Source of the DNA: Canna indica
Lineage: Eukaryota; Streptophyta; Magnoliopsida; Zingiberales; Cannaceae
NCBI GenBank assembly: GCA_034359265.1
Contig: CP136898.1
Span: 56,967,501-57,031,500 of the forward strand
Direction of reading: 5' to 3'
DNA length: 64,000 nucleotides
The notes below the pieces were generated by a model, which saw only the letters and a program-made list of their open reading frames with translations, ran no database searches and was not told where the DNA came from. This document shows, in pieces, positions 1 through 11,000 of the stretch (within the stretch, counting starts at the first letter, position 1; the number at the start of each line of letters is the position of its first letter). The translations under genes were made by a program, and so were the position numbers.

Positions 1-162
1 AGTTGTTAATCGAGTTATATTTGATAGACTAATGCAAAGAATTGCACAATTTTTCGAATAGAATCTTGAACGAAGCCGACTGATTGAAATTCGGGGTATC
101 GGTTCGAAACGAACAGAAATCTGAGTCGCGAGCGACTCCAGAACATTCACTGTGATGGGAGA
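1..162 (+). repeat. Reference class A monomer with three dyad symmetries
   Basis: This complete class A monomer is used here as the numbering standard. It contains TGCAA-AGAA-TTGCA at 33-46, GTTCG-AAA-CGAAC at 102-114, and a 9-bp stem with one bulged C at 120-142 (TCTGAGTCG, loop CGAG, CGACTCcAGA). The stretches at about 29-46 and 139-156 hardly vary among all monomers. Bases 11-28, 47-58 and 92-130 carry nearly all differences between classes. Classes B and C lose the middle dyad ('ctagaaacgccc') and shorten the last one to GAGTC-N6-GACTC. Whether the dyads do anything is inference. Confidence 0.9.
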
Positions 163-2759
163 AGTTGTTAATCGAGTTATTTATGACAAACTAATGCAAA
201 GAATTGCACGCTTTTTGGAATAGAATCTTCAACGAAGTCGACTGATTGAACTTCAGGGTATCGGCTAGAAACGCCCAGCAATCTGAGTCCCGAGCGACTC
301 CAGAACATTCACTGTGATGGGAGAAGTTGTTAATCGAGTTATTTATGAGAAACTAATGCAAAGAATTGCACGCTTTTTGGAATAGAATCTTCAACGAAGT
401 CGACTGATTGAACTTCAGGGTATCGGCTAGAAACGCCCAGCAATCTGAGTCCCGAGCGACTCCAGAATATTCACTGTGATGGGAGAAGTTGTTAATCTAG
501 TTAGTTATGACAAACTAATGCAAAGAATTGCACGCTTTTTGGAATAGAATCTTCAACAAAGCCGACTGATTGAACTTCTGTGTATCGGCTAGAAACGCCC
601 AACAATCTGAGTCCCGAGCGACTCCAGAACATTCACTGTGATGGGAGAAGTTGTTAATCGAGTTATTTATGTCACACTAATGCAAAGAATTGCACGCTTT
701 TTGGAATAGAATCTTCAACGAAGTCGACTGATTGAACTTCAGGGTATCGGTTAGAAACGCCCAGCAATCTGAGTCCCGAGCGACTCCAGAACATTCACTG
801 TGATGGGAGAAGTTGTTAATCGAGTTATTTATGAGAAACTAATGCAAAGAATTGCACGCTTTTTGGAATAGAATATTCAACGAAGTCGACTGATTGAACT
901 TCAGGGTATCGGCTAGAAACGCCCAACAATCTGAGTCCCGAGCGACTACAGAATATTCACTGTGATGGGAGAAGTTGTTAATCTAGTTAGTTATAACAAA
1001 CTAATGCAAAGAATTGCACGCTTTTTGGAATAGAATCTTCAACAAAGCCGACTGATTTAACTTCAGGGTATCGGCTAGAAACGCCCAGCAATCTGAGTCC
1101 CGAGCGACTCCAGAACATTCACTGTGATGGGAGAAGTTGTTAATCGAGTTATATTTGATAGACTAATGCAAAGAATTGCACAATTTTTCGAATAGAATCT
1201 TGAACGAAGCCGACTGATTGAACTTCGGGATATCGGTTCGAAACGAACAGAAATCTGAGTCGCGAGCGACTCCAGAACATTCACTGTGATGGTAGAAGTT
1301 GTTAATCGATTTATTTATGACAAACTAATGCAAAGAATTGCACGCTTTTTGGAATAGAATCTTCAACGAAGTCGACTGATTGAACTTCAGGGTATCGGCT
1401 AGAAACGCCCAGCAATCTGAGTCCCGAGCGACTCCAGAACATTCACTGTGATGGGAGAAGTTGTTAATCTAGTTAGTTATGACAAACTAATGCAAAGAAT
1501 TGCACACTTTTTGGAATAGAATCTTCAACGAAGCCGACTGATTGAACTTCAGGGTATCGGCTAGAAACGCCCAGCAATCTGAGTCCCGAGCGACTCCAGA
1601 ACATTCACTGTGATGGGAGAAGTTGTTAATCGAGTTATATTTGATAGACTAATGCAAAGAATTGCAAAATTTTTCGAATAGAATCTTGAACGAAGCCGAC
1701 TGATTGAAATTCGGGGTATCGGTTCGAAACGAACAGAAATCTGAGTCGCGAGCGACTCCAGAACATTCACTGTGATGGGAGAAGTTGTTAATCGAGTTAT
1801 TTATGACAAACTAATGCAAAGAATTGCACGCTTTTTGAATAGAATCTTCAACGAAGTCGACTGATTGAACTTCAGGGTATCGGCTAGAAACGCCCAGCAA
1901 TCTGAGTCCCGAGCGACTCCAGAACATTCACTGTGATGGGAGAAGTTGTTAATCGAGTTATTTATGAGAAACTAATGCAAAGAATTGCACGCTTTTTGGA
2001 ATAGAATCTTCAACGAAGTCGACTGATTGAACTTCAGGGTATCGGCTAGAAACGCCCAGCAATCTGAGTCCCGAGCGACTCCAGAATATTCACTGTGATG
2101 GGAGAAGTTGTTAATCTAGTTAGTTATGACAAACTAATGCAAAGAATTGCACGCTTTTTGGAATAGAATCTTCAACAAAGCCGACTGATTGAACTTCTCT
2201 GTATCGGCTAGAAACGCCCAACAATCTGAGTCCCGAGCGACTCCAGAACATTCACTGTGATGGGAGAAGTTGTTAATCGAGTTATTTATGTCACACTAAT
2301 GCAAAGAATTGCACGCTTTTTGGAATAGAATCTTCAACGAAGTCGACTGATTGAACTTCAGGGTATCGGCTAGAAACGCCCAGCAATCTGAGTCCCGAGC
2401 GACTCCAGAACATTCACTGTGATGGGAGAAGTTGTTAATCGAGTTATTTATGAGAAACTAATGCAAAGAATTGCACGCTTTTTGGAATAGAATATTCAAC
2501 GAAGTCGACTGATTGAACTTCAGGGTATCGGCTAGAAACGCCCAACAATCTGAGTCCCGAGCGACTACAGAATATTCACTGTGATGGGAGAAGTTGTTAA
2601 TCTAGTTAGTTATAACAAACTAATGCAAAGAATTGCACGCTTTTTGGAATAGAATCTTCAACAAAGCCGACAGATTTAACTTCAGGGTATCGGCTAGAAA
2701 CGCCCAGCAATCTGAGTCCCGAGCGACTACAGAACATTCACTGTGATGGGAGAAGTTGT

Positions 2760-2775
2760 TAATCGAGTTATATTT
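2760..2775. repeat. Target-site duplication, copy at the poly(T) end of the LINE
   Basis: The 16 bases TAATCGAGTTATATTT match 3859-3874 exactly and flank the LINE fragment. They belong to an A-class satellite monomer that began at 2754. The right edge is ambiguous by a few bases because it merges with the T-run. A perfect direct repeat of this length, next to a poly(A) tail, is the usual mark of target-primed reverse transcription. The plus-strand nick is inferred between TATATTT and GATAG. Confidence 0.93.
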
Positions 2776-2788
2776 TTTTTTTTTTTTT
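2773..2788 (-). other. LINE poly(A) tail (reads as 16 T on the plus strand)
   Basis: There are sixteen consecutive T on the plus strand. The first three also belong to the target-site duplication, leaving at least 13 as added tail. On the minus strand they directly follow a LINE-like 3' end (reverse complement of 'gcaacaaggcaaaggaaata'). The homopolymer is unbroken, which suggests a fairly recent insertion, although assembly errors in homopolymers cannot be excluded. Confidence 0.92.
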
Positions 2789-3139
2789 GCAACAAGGCAA
2801 AGGAAATATATTAATACGTAAAAGGATACAATAGAGTTCAGACACGACTACCATTAATAGGAATGGTAGAGCTTCTCATCCCCCAAAGGAGAAGACCACG
2901 CCCCTCACCTTCGGCATTGCCATCAGCAAGGTAGTAGCCAAAACCTTAGGAGAAGAGGAACAAAAGGAAAACCCACAGCCCGGGTCAAGCACAATATAGA
3001 GATGCAAACAATGCATCACACACGGTTACCCACAACTCGGGCCAAGTAAGGAATATCACATGGACTACCCACAACTCGGGCCAAGCAATATAAAGCCCAC
3101 ACAGTGAATCACTAATCTTGACGGACAGGAGTAAAATGG
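2789..3139 (-). other. LINE 3' untranslated region
   Basis: This non-coding stretch lies between the ORF2 stop codon and the poly(A) tail. It holds two sets of short direct repeats, annotated separately, and no credible open frame. The minus-strand frames crossing it (around 2985-3182 and 3112-3384) have low-complexity translations and share no features with retrotransposon proteins. The last bases before the tail resemble the ends of other plant LINEs; this is recalled from general knowledge and not tested. Confidence 0.75.
2971..3085 (-). repeat. Short repeats in the LINE 3' region (about 20-bp core, three copies)
   Basis: The 20-base core TACCCACAACTCGGGCCAAG occurs exactly at 3027-3046 and 3066-3085, spaced 39 bp apart. 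A weaker version, 'acccacagcccgggtcaag', lies at 2971-2989. The spacing from the third copy is not regular, so this may be a mix of tandem duplication and older divergence. No function is evident. Confidence 0.85.
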
Positions 3140-3168
3140 TTAATCTTGACGGACAAGAGTGAAATGGA
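3113..3168 (-). repeat. 28-bp tandem duplication across the LINE ORF2 stop codon
   Basis: Two adjacent copies occupy 3113-3140 and 3141-3168, beginning 'taatcttgacggaca' and differing at two positions. The stop codon of the ORF2 remnant (TAA, read from 3142 to 3140) sits at the junction, so the last residues of the protein are encoded by one copy while the other is untranslated. It looks like replication slippage in this copy or its parent. Confidence 0.88.
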
Positions 3169-3751
3169 CTTGAATGCTCCACCGTTCTGCAATAGCTCTG
3201 TTCCTTGGTGTGTCGGTGATAGGCCTGGTACCATATATCTGAAGAATTTTGCTTTGAACTCTTGTGATAACACTACTAAGCACACTAGCAGGTGAAGAGG
3301 ATACATGAGAAAAGATACGACCATTCCGCTCACGCCAAATGAAGTAAACTGAAGTAGTGAGAGCAATACGCCTAATATAGCCAATGAATGAGTCGCCTCT
3401 CATAACGTCTTCCCACCATCGAAGCTGATCACCCCAATGATGCAAAGGGTTTGCCAAAAGACAAAGATCTAGAACCTTGCGCCAAATTATAGCCGAGAAA
3501 TGGCAGTGAAAGAATAGGTGTTCAATGGATTCATCTACACCGCAAAAACAACAGCTGGTAGAGTGTGTAATTTCCCAATGTGAAAGTCGATCAAGAGTTG
3601 GTAATCTCCGTAAGAGAGCAAGCCATAAGACAAAAGAATACCTTGGGATCCTTCCCTTGAACCAAACAAGATGATGCCAAGTAACCATGGGATTAGTGGG
3701 AAAAATTTGTACACTTTTGTTGAAAATGTTACAACCCACTTGATGGGATAA
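3140..3751 (-). pseudogene. LINE ORF2 C-terminal remnant with zf-RVT zinc-binding domain
   Basis: This open frame reads from just after a TAG at 3752-3754 to a TAA at 3140-3142. There is no upstream ATG; the first in-frame candidate is a GTG at 3739, and the numbering here starts from it (199 residues). Residues about 18-50 read VTWHHLVWFKGRIP followed by SFVLWLALLRRLPT, the usual lead-in of the reverse-transcriptase zinc-binding domain. The zinc ligands fit C63-x2-C66-x7-H74-x4-C79. Further on come WW (108-109) and WRERNGRIF (135-143), typical of the carboxy end of plant L1 ORF2. In the family this domain follows the polymerase and is thought to bind nucleic acid. Here the endonuclease, the polymerase with its catalytic aspartates, and any start codon are missing, so it is a dead fragment. 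The frame itself is unbroken, which fits a young insertion. Residues before about 18 do not look like ORF2. Confidence 0.88.
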
Positions 3752-3858
3752 CTAACGCATCAACTTTATAGACCAACCTATTGGCCTAATTAAAAGCCCA
3801 TTATTCCACCATTTTATTGCCCCCGCTCGGGTCACAAGCCACCGCTACCTGGCTCGGC
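3740..3858 (-). other. Unrecognised 5' segment of the LINE insert
   Basis: About 119 bp at the 5' end of the insert (right side on the plus strand) do not read as LINE ORF2: a TAG at 3752-3754 closes the frame. On the minus strand it begins GC-rich ('gccgagccaggtagcggtgg'), then has TGGGCT and a TATAAAG at about 3769-3775. It could be a template-switch or transduced piece, part of a non-autonomous LINE derivative, or merely diverged LINE sequence. I cannot tell which. Confidence 0.5.
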
Positions 3859-3874
3859 TAATCGAGTTATATTT
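3859..3874. repeat. Target-site duplication, copy at the 5' end of the LINE
   Basis: This is an exact 16-base copy of 2760-2775 (TAATCGAGTTATATTT). The satellite resumes here in the middle of an A-class monomer and continues in phase to the next monomer start at 4015. The base before the repeat differs on the two sides, which fixes this edge. Confidence 0.93.
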
Positions 3875-6800
3875 GATAGACTAATGCAAAGAATTGCACA
3901 ATTTTTCGAATAGAATCTTGAACGAAGCCGACTGATTGAACTTCGGGGTATCGGTTCGAAACGAACAAAAATCTGAGTCCCGATCGACTCCAGAACATTC
4001 ACTGTGATGCAAGAAGTTGTTAATCGAGTTATATTTGATAGACTAATGCAAAGAATTGCACAATTTTTCGAATAGAATCTTGAACGAAGCCGACTGATTG
4101 AACTTCGGGATATCGGTTCGAAACGAACAGAAATCTGAGTCGCAAGCGACTCCAGAACATTCACTGTGATGGGAGAAGTTGTTAATCGATTTATTTATGA
4201 CAAACTAATGCAAAGAATTGCACGCTTTTTGGAATAGAATCTTCAACGAAGTCGACTGATTGAACTTCAGGGTATCGGCTAGAAACGCCCAGCAATCTGA
4301 GTCCCGAGCGACTCCAGAACATTCACTGTGATGGGAGAAGTTGTTAATCTAGTTAGTTATGACAAACTAATGCAAAGAATTGCACGCTTTTTGGAATAGA
4401 ATCTTCAACGAAGCCGACTGATTGAACTTCAGGGTATCGGCTAGAAACGCCCAGCAATCTGAGTCCCGAGCGACTCCAGAACATTCACTGTGATGGGAGA
4501 AGTTGTTAATCGAGTTATTTATGACAAACTAATGCAAAGAATTGCACGCTCTTTGGAATAGAATCTTCAACGAAGTCGACTGATTGAACTTCAGGGTATC
4601 GGCTAGAAACGCCCAGCAATCTGAGTCCCGATCGACTCCAGAACATTCACTGTGATGGGAGAAGTTGTTAATCTAGTTAGTTATGACAAACTAATGCAAA
4701 GAATTGCACGCTTTTTGGAATAGAATCTTCAACGAAGCCGACTGATTGAACTTCAGGGTATCGGCTAGAAACGCCCAGCAATCTGAGTCCCGAGCGACTC
4801 CAGAACATTCACTGTGATGGGAGAAATTGTTAATCGAGTTATTTAAGACAAACTAATGCAAAGAATTGCACGCTTTTTGGAATAGAATCTTCAACGAAGT
4901 CGACTGATTGAACTTCAGGGTATCGGCTAGAAACGCCCAGCAATCTGAGTCCCGAGCGACTCCAGAACATTCACTGTGATGGGAGAAGTTGTTAATCTAG
5001 TTAGTTATGACAAACTAATGCAAAGAATTGCACGCTTTTTGGAATAGAATCTTCAACGAAGCCGACTGATTGAACTTCAGGGTATCGGCTAGAAACGCCC
5101 AGCAATCTGAGTCCCGAGCGACTCCAGAACATTCACTGTGATGGGAGAAGTTGTTAATCGAGTTATATTTGATAGACTAATGCAAAGAATTGCACAATTT
5201 TTCGAATAGAATCTTGAACGAAGCCGACTGATTGAACTTCGGGGTATCGGTTCGAAACGAATAGAAATCTGAGTCCCGATCGACTCCAGAACATTCACTG
5301 TGATGCAAGAAGTTGTTAATCGAGTTATATTTGATAGACTAATGCAAACAATTGCACAATTTTTCGAATAGAATCTTGAACGAAGCCGACTGATTGAACT
5401 TCGGGATATCGGTTCGAAACGCCCAGCAATCTGAGTCGCGAGCGACTCCAGAACATTCACTGTGATGGGAGAAGTTGTTAATCTAGTTAGTTATGACAAA
5501 CTAATGCAAAGAATTGCACGCTTTTTGGAATAGAATCTTCAACGAAGCCGACTGATTGAACTTCAGGGTATCGGCTAGAAACGCCCAGCAATCTGAGTCC
5601 CGAGCGACTCCAGAACATTCACTGTGATGGGAGAAGTTGTTAATCGAGTTATTTATGACAAACTAATGCAAAGAATTGCACGCTCTTTGGAATAGAATCT
5701 TCAACGAAGTCGACTGATTGAACTTCAGGGTATCGGCTAGAAACGCCCAGCAATCTGAGTCCCGATCGACTCCAGAACATTCACTGTGATGGGAGAAGTT
5801 GTTAATCTAGTTAGTTATGACAAACTAATGCAAAGAATTGCACGCTTTTTGGAATAGAATCTTCAACGAAGCCGACTGATTGAACTTCAGGGTATCGGCT
5901 AGAAACGCCCAGCAATCTGAGTCCCGAGCTACTCCAGAACATTCACTGTGATGGGAGAAATTGTTAATCGAGTTATTTAAGACAAACTAATGCAAAGAAT
6001 TGCACGCTTTTTGGAATAGAATCTTCAACGAAGTCGACTGATTGAACTTCAGGGTATCGGCTAGAAACGCCCAGCAATCTGAGTCCCGAGCGACTCCAGA
6101 ACATTCACTGTGATGGGAGAAGTTGTTAATCTAGTTAGTTATGACAAACTAATGCAAAGAATTGCACGCTTTTTGGAATAGAATCTTCAACGAAGCCGAC
6201 TGATTGAACTTCAGGGTATCGGCTAGAAACGCCCAGCAATCTGAGTCCCGAGCGACTCCAGAACATTCACTGTGATGGGAGAAGTTGTTAATCGAGTTAT
6301 TTATGACAAACTAATGCAAAGAATTGCACGCTCTTTGGAATAGAATCTTCAACGAAGTCGACTGATTGAACTTCAGGGTATCGGCTAGAAACGCCCAGCA
6401 ATCTGAGTCCCGATCGACTCCAGAACATTCACTGTGATGGGAGAAGTTGTTAATCTAGTTAGTTATGACAAACTAATGCAAAGAATTGCACGCTTTTTGG
6501 ACTAGAATCTTCAACGAAGCCGACTGATTGAACTTCAGGGTATCGGCTAGAAACGCCCAGCAATCTGAGTCCCGAGCGACTCCAGAACATTCACTGTGAT
6601 GGGAGAAGTTGTTAATCGAGTTATATTTGATAGACTAATGCAAAGAATTGCACAATTTTTCAAATAGAATCTTGAACGAAGCCGACTGATTGAACTTCGG
6701 GATATCGGTTCGAAACGCCCAGCAATCTGAGTCGCGAGCGACTCCAGAACATTCACTGTGATGGGAGAAGTTGTTAATCTAGTTAGTTATGACAAACTAA

Positions 6801-7902
6801 TGCAAAGAATTGCACGCTTTTTGGAATAGAATCTTCAACGAAGCCGACTGATTGAACTTCAGGGTATCGGCTAGAAACGCCCAGCAATCTGAGTCCCGAG
6901 CGACTCCAGAACATTCACTGTGATGGGAGAAGTTGTTAATCGAGTTATTTATGACAAACTAATGCAAAGAATTGCACGCTCTTTGGAATAGAATCTTCAA
7001 CGAAGTCGACTGATTGAACTTCAGGGTATCGGCTAGAAACGCCCAGCAATCTGAGTCCCGATCGACTCCAGAACATTCACTGTGATGGGAGAAGTTGTTA
7101 ATCTAGTTAGTTATGACAAACTAATGCAAAGAATTGCACGCTTTTTGGAATAGAATCTTCAACGAAGCCGACTGATTGAACTTCAGGGTATCGGCTAGAA
7201 ACGCCCAGCAATCTGAGTCCCGAGCGACTCCAGAACATTCACTGTGATGGGAGAAGTTGTTAATCGAGTTATTTATGACAAACTAATGCAAAGAATTGCA
7301 CGCTTTTTGGAATAGAATCTTCAACGAAGTCGACTGATTGAACTTCAGGGTATCGGCTAGAAACGCCCAGCAATCTGAGTCCCGAGCGACTCCAGAACAT
7401 TCACTGTGATGGGAGAAGTTGTTAATCGATTTATTTATGATAAACTAATGCAAAGAATTGCACGCTTTTTGGAATAGAATCTTCAACGAAGTCGACTGAT
7501 TGAACTTCAGGGTATCGGCTAGAAACGCCCAGCAATCTGAGTCCCGAGCGACTCCAGAACATTCACTGTGATGGGAGAAGTTGTTAATCGAGTTATTTAT
7601 GACAAACTAATGCAAAGAATTGCACACTTTTTGGAATAGAATCTTCAACGAAGCCGACTGATTGAACTTCAGGGTATCGGCTAGAAACGCCCAGCAATCT
7701 GAGTCCCGAGCGACTCCAGAACATTCACTGTGATGGGAGAAATTGTTAATCGAGTTATTTAAGACAAACTAATGCAAAGAATTGCACGCTTTTTGGAATA
7801 GAATCTTCAACGAAGTCGACTGATTGAACTTCAGGGTATCGGCTAGAAACGCCCAGCAATCTGAGTCCCGATCGACTCCAGAACATTCACTGTGATGCAA
7901 GA

Positions 7903-8064
7903 AGTTGTTAATCGAGTTATATTTGATAGACTAATGCAAAGAATTGCACAATTTTTCGAATAGAATCTTCAACGAAGCTGACTGATTGAACTTCAGGGTA
8001 TCGGCTAGAAACGCCCAGCAATCTGAGTCCCGAGCGACTCCAGAACATTCACTGTGATGGGAGA
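7903..8064. repeat. A/C hybrid satellite monomer
   Basis: It begins as class A ('tatttgatagac', 'caatttttcg') and switches at 'gaatagaatctt' to the B/C type ('caacgaagctgac', 'ggctagaaacgccc'). It is the reciprocal of the hybrid near 16165 and uses the same switch region. A similar A-to-C hybrid lies near 11305-11466 ('gcaaaatttttcg' followed by 'caacgaagccgac'). Confidence 0.85.
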
Positions 8065-11000
8065 AGTTGTTAATCTAGTTAGTTATGACAAACTAATGCA
8101 AAGAATTGCACACTTTTTGGAATAGAATCTTCAACGAAGCCGACTGATTGAACTTCAGGGTATCGGCTAGAAACGCCCAGCAATCTGAGTCCCGAGCGAC
8201 TCCAGAACATTCACTGTGATGGGAGAAGTTGTTAATCTAGTTAGTTATGACAAACTAATGCAAAGAATTGCACGCTTTTTGGAATAGAATCTTCAACGAA
8301 GCCGACTGATTGAACTTCAGGGTATCGGCTAGAAACGCCCAGCAATCTGAGTCCCGAGCGACTCCAGAACATTCACTGTGATGGGAGAAGTTGTTAATCT
8401 AGTTAGTTATGACAAACTAATGCAAAGAATTGCACGCTTTTTGGAATAGAATCTTCAACGAAGCCGACTGATTGAACTTCAGGGTATCGGCTAGAAACGC
8501 CCAGCAATCTGAGTCCCGAGCGACTCCAGAACATTCACTGTGATGGGAGAAGTTGTTAATCTAGTTAGTTATGACAAACTAATGCAAAGAATTGCACACT
8601 TTTTGGAATAGAATCTTCAACGAAGCCGACTGATTGAACTTCAGGGTATCGGCTAGAAACGCCCAGCAATCTGAGTCCCGAGCGACTCCAGAACATTCAC
8701 TGTGATGGGAGAAGTTGTTAATCTAGTTAGTTATGACAAACTAATGCAAAGAATTGCACGCTTTTTGGAATAGAATCTTCAACGAAGCCGACTGATTGAA
8801 CTTCAGGGTATCGGCTAGAAACGCCCAGCAATCTGAGTCCCGAGCGACTCCAGAACATTCACTGTGATGGGAGAAGTTGTTAATCGAGTTATTTATGACA
8901 AACTAATGCAAAGAATTGCACGCTCTTTGGAATAGAATCTTCAACGAAGTCGACTGATTGAACTTCAGGGTATCGGCTAGAAACGCCCAGCAATCTGAGT
9001 CCCGATCGACTCCAGAACATTCACTGTGATGGGAGAAGTTGTTAATCTAGTTAGTTATGACAAACTAATGCAAAGAATTGCACGCTTTTTGGAATAGAAT
9101 CTTCAACGAAGCCGACTGATTGAACTTCAGGGTATCGGCTAGAAACGCCCAGCAATCTGAGTCCCGAGCGACTCCAGAACATTCACTGTGATGGGAGAAG
9201 TTGTTAGTCGAGTTATATTTGATAGACTAATGCAAAGAATTGCACAATTTTTCGAATAGAATCTTGAACGAAGCCGACTGATTGAACTTCGGGGTATCGG
9301 TTCGAAACGAACAGAAATCTGAGTCGCGAGCGACTCCAGAACATTCACTGTGATGGGAGAAGTTGTTAATCGAGTTATTTATGACAAACTAATGCAAAGA
9401 ATTGCACGCTTTTTGGAATAGAATCTTCAACGAAGTCGACTGATTGAACTTCAGGGTATCGGCTAGAAACGCCCAGCAATCTGAGTCCCGAGCGACTCCA
9501 GAACATTCACTGTGATGGGAGAAGTTGTTAATCGAGTTATTTATGAGAAACTAATGCAAAGAATTGCACGCTTTTTGGAATAGAATCTTCAACGAAGTCG
9601 ACTGATTGAACTTCAGGGTATCGGCTAGAAACGCCCAGCAATCTGAGTCCCGAGCGACTCCAGAATATTCACTGTGATGGGAGAAGTTGTTAATCTAGTT
9701 AGTTATGACAAACTAATGCAAAGAATTGCACGCTTTTTGGAATAGAATCTTCAACGAAGCCGACTGATTGAACTTCAGGGTATCGGCTAGAAACGCCCAG
9801 CAATCTGAGTCCCGAGCGACTCCAGAACATTCACTGTGATGGGAGAAGTTGTTAATCGATTTATTTATGACAAACTAATGCAAAGAATTGCACGCTTTTT
9901 GGAATAGAATCTTCAACGAAGTCGACTGATTGAACTTCAGGGTATCGGCTAGAAACGCCCAGCAATCTGAGTCCCGAGCGACTCCAGAACATTCACTGTG
10001 ATGGGAGAAGTTGTTAATCTAGTTAGTTATGACAAACTAATGCAAAGAATTGCACGCTTTTTGGAATAGAATCTTCAACGAAGCCGACTGATTGAACTTC
10101 AGGGTATCGGCTAGAAACGCCCAGCAATCTGAGTCCCGAGCGACTCCAGAACATTCACTGTGATGGGAGAAGTTGTTAATCGAGTTATTTATGACAAACT
10201 AATGCAAAGAATTGCACGCTCTTTGGAATAGAATCTTCAACGAAGTCGACTGATTGAACTTCAGGGTATCGGCTAGAAACGCCCAGCAATCTGAGTCCCG
10301 ATCGACTCCAGAACATTCACTGTGATGGGAGAAGTTGTTAATCTAGTTAGTTATGACAAACTAATGCAAAGAATTGCACGCTTTTTGGAATAGAATCTTC
10401 AACGAAGCCGACTGATTGAACTTCAGGGTATCGGCTAGAAACGCCCAGCAATCTGAGTCCCGAGCGACTCCAGAACATTCACTGTGATGGGAGAAGTTGT
10501 TAATCGAGTTATATTTGATAGACTAATGCAAAGAATTGCACAATTTTTCGAATAGAATCTTGAACGAAGCCGACTGATTGAACTTCGGGGTATCGGTTCG
10601 AAACGAACAGAAATCTGAGTCGCGAGCGACTCCAGAACATTCACTGTGATGGGAGAAGTTGTTAATCGAGTTATTTATGACAAACTAATGCAAAGAATTG
10701 CACGCTTTTTGGAATAGAATCTTCAACGAAGTCGACTGATTGAACTTCAGGGTATCGGCTAGAAACGCCCAGCAATCTGAGTCCCGAGCGACTCCAGAAC
10801 ATTCACTGTGATGGGAGAAGTTGTTAATCGAGTTATTTATGAGAAACTAATGCAAAGAATTGCACGCTTTTTGGAATAGAATCTTCAACGAAGTCGACTG
10901 ATTGAACTTCAGGGTATCGGCTAGAAACGCCCAGCAATCTGAGTCCCGAGCGACTCCAGAATATTCACTGTGATGGGAGAAGTTGTTAATCTAGTTAGTT

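Larger units (their letters stand above)
1..2775. repeat. 162-bp satellite array, left block with a 10-monomer higher-order repeat
   Basis: Seventeen consecutive 162-bp monomers run head to tail, followed by a partial one cut by the LINE insertion. The monomer start 'agttgttaat' recurs at 1, 163, 325 and so on. Order in the first unit: A, B, B (with 'atgagaaac'), C, B (with 'atgtcacac'), B, C (with 'ataacaaac'), A, B, C. The same order and private variants return 1,620 bp later, for example the A monomer with 'gaaattcggggt' at 1 and 1621, and the 'gtcacac' monomer near 670 and 2289. The second unit has a 1-bp deletion in the T-run near 1836 and several substitutions, so the two units are similar but not freshly copied. 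No gene is seen here; the minus-strand frames are satellite shadows. Confidence 0.97.
2776..3858 (-). mobile_element. 5'-truncated non-LTR retrotransposon (plant L1-type LINE) inserted in the satellite
   Basis: This 1,083-bp segment has no satellite homology. It is oriented on the minus strand, ends in poly(A), and is bounded by a perfect 16-bp target-site duplication. Its only recognisable coding part is the carboxy-terminal end of ORF2, with the zinc-binding reverse-transcriptase-associated domain. The endonuclease and the polymerase core are absent, so it cannot move by itself. Full plant LINEs are several kilobases long, so this is a heavily truncated or rearranged copy. Removing the insert and one copy of the duplication restores a 162-bp monomer exactly (starts at 2754, then at 4015 after correction), so no satellite bases were lost. 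It is the only non-satellite sequence in the window. Confidence 0.93.

Noticed and set aside
66..75. A CENP-B-box-like half site: minus-strand CTTCGTTCAA in class A, CTTCGTTGAA in B and C.
   Set aside because: Only the left half resembles the mammalian box; the CGGG half is absent in every class, and CENP-B boxes are not an established feature of plant centromeres.
2985..3384. Two further minus-strand frames in the LINE (2985-3182 and 3112-3384).
   Set aside because: They overlap the ORF2 remnant or its 3' untranslated part in other frames and show no retrotransposon motif; they also depend on the 28-bp duplication.
3763..3780. A TATA-like TATAAAG on the minus strand as a promoter of the LINE remnant.
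   Set aside because: It is a single short motif in AT-rich DNA with no start codon or intact product downstream; it is mentioned only as an oddity of the 5' segment.
2773..3858. An LTR retrotransposon or a solo LTR.
   Set aside because: There are no matching terminal repeats or TG...CA ends; the poly(A) tail, 16-bp duplication and zf-RVT domain point to a LINE.
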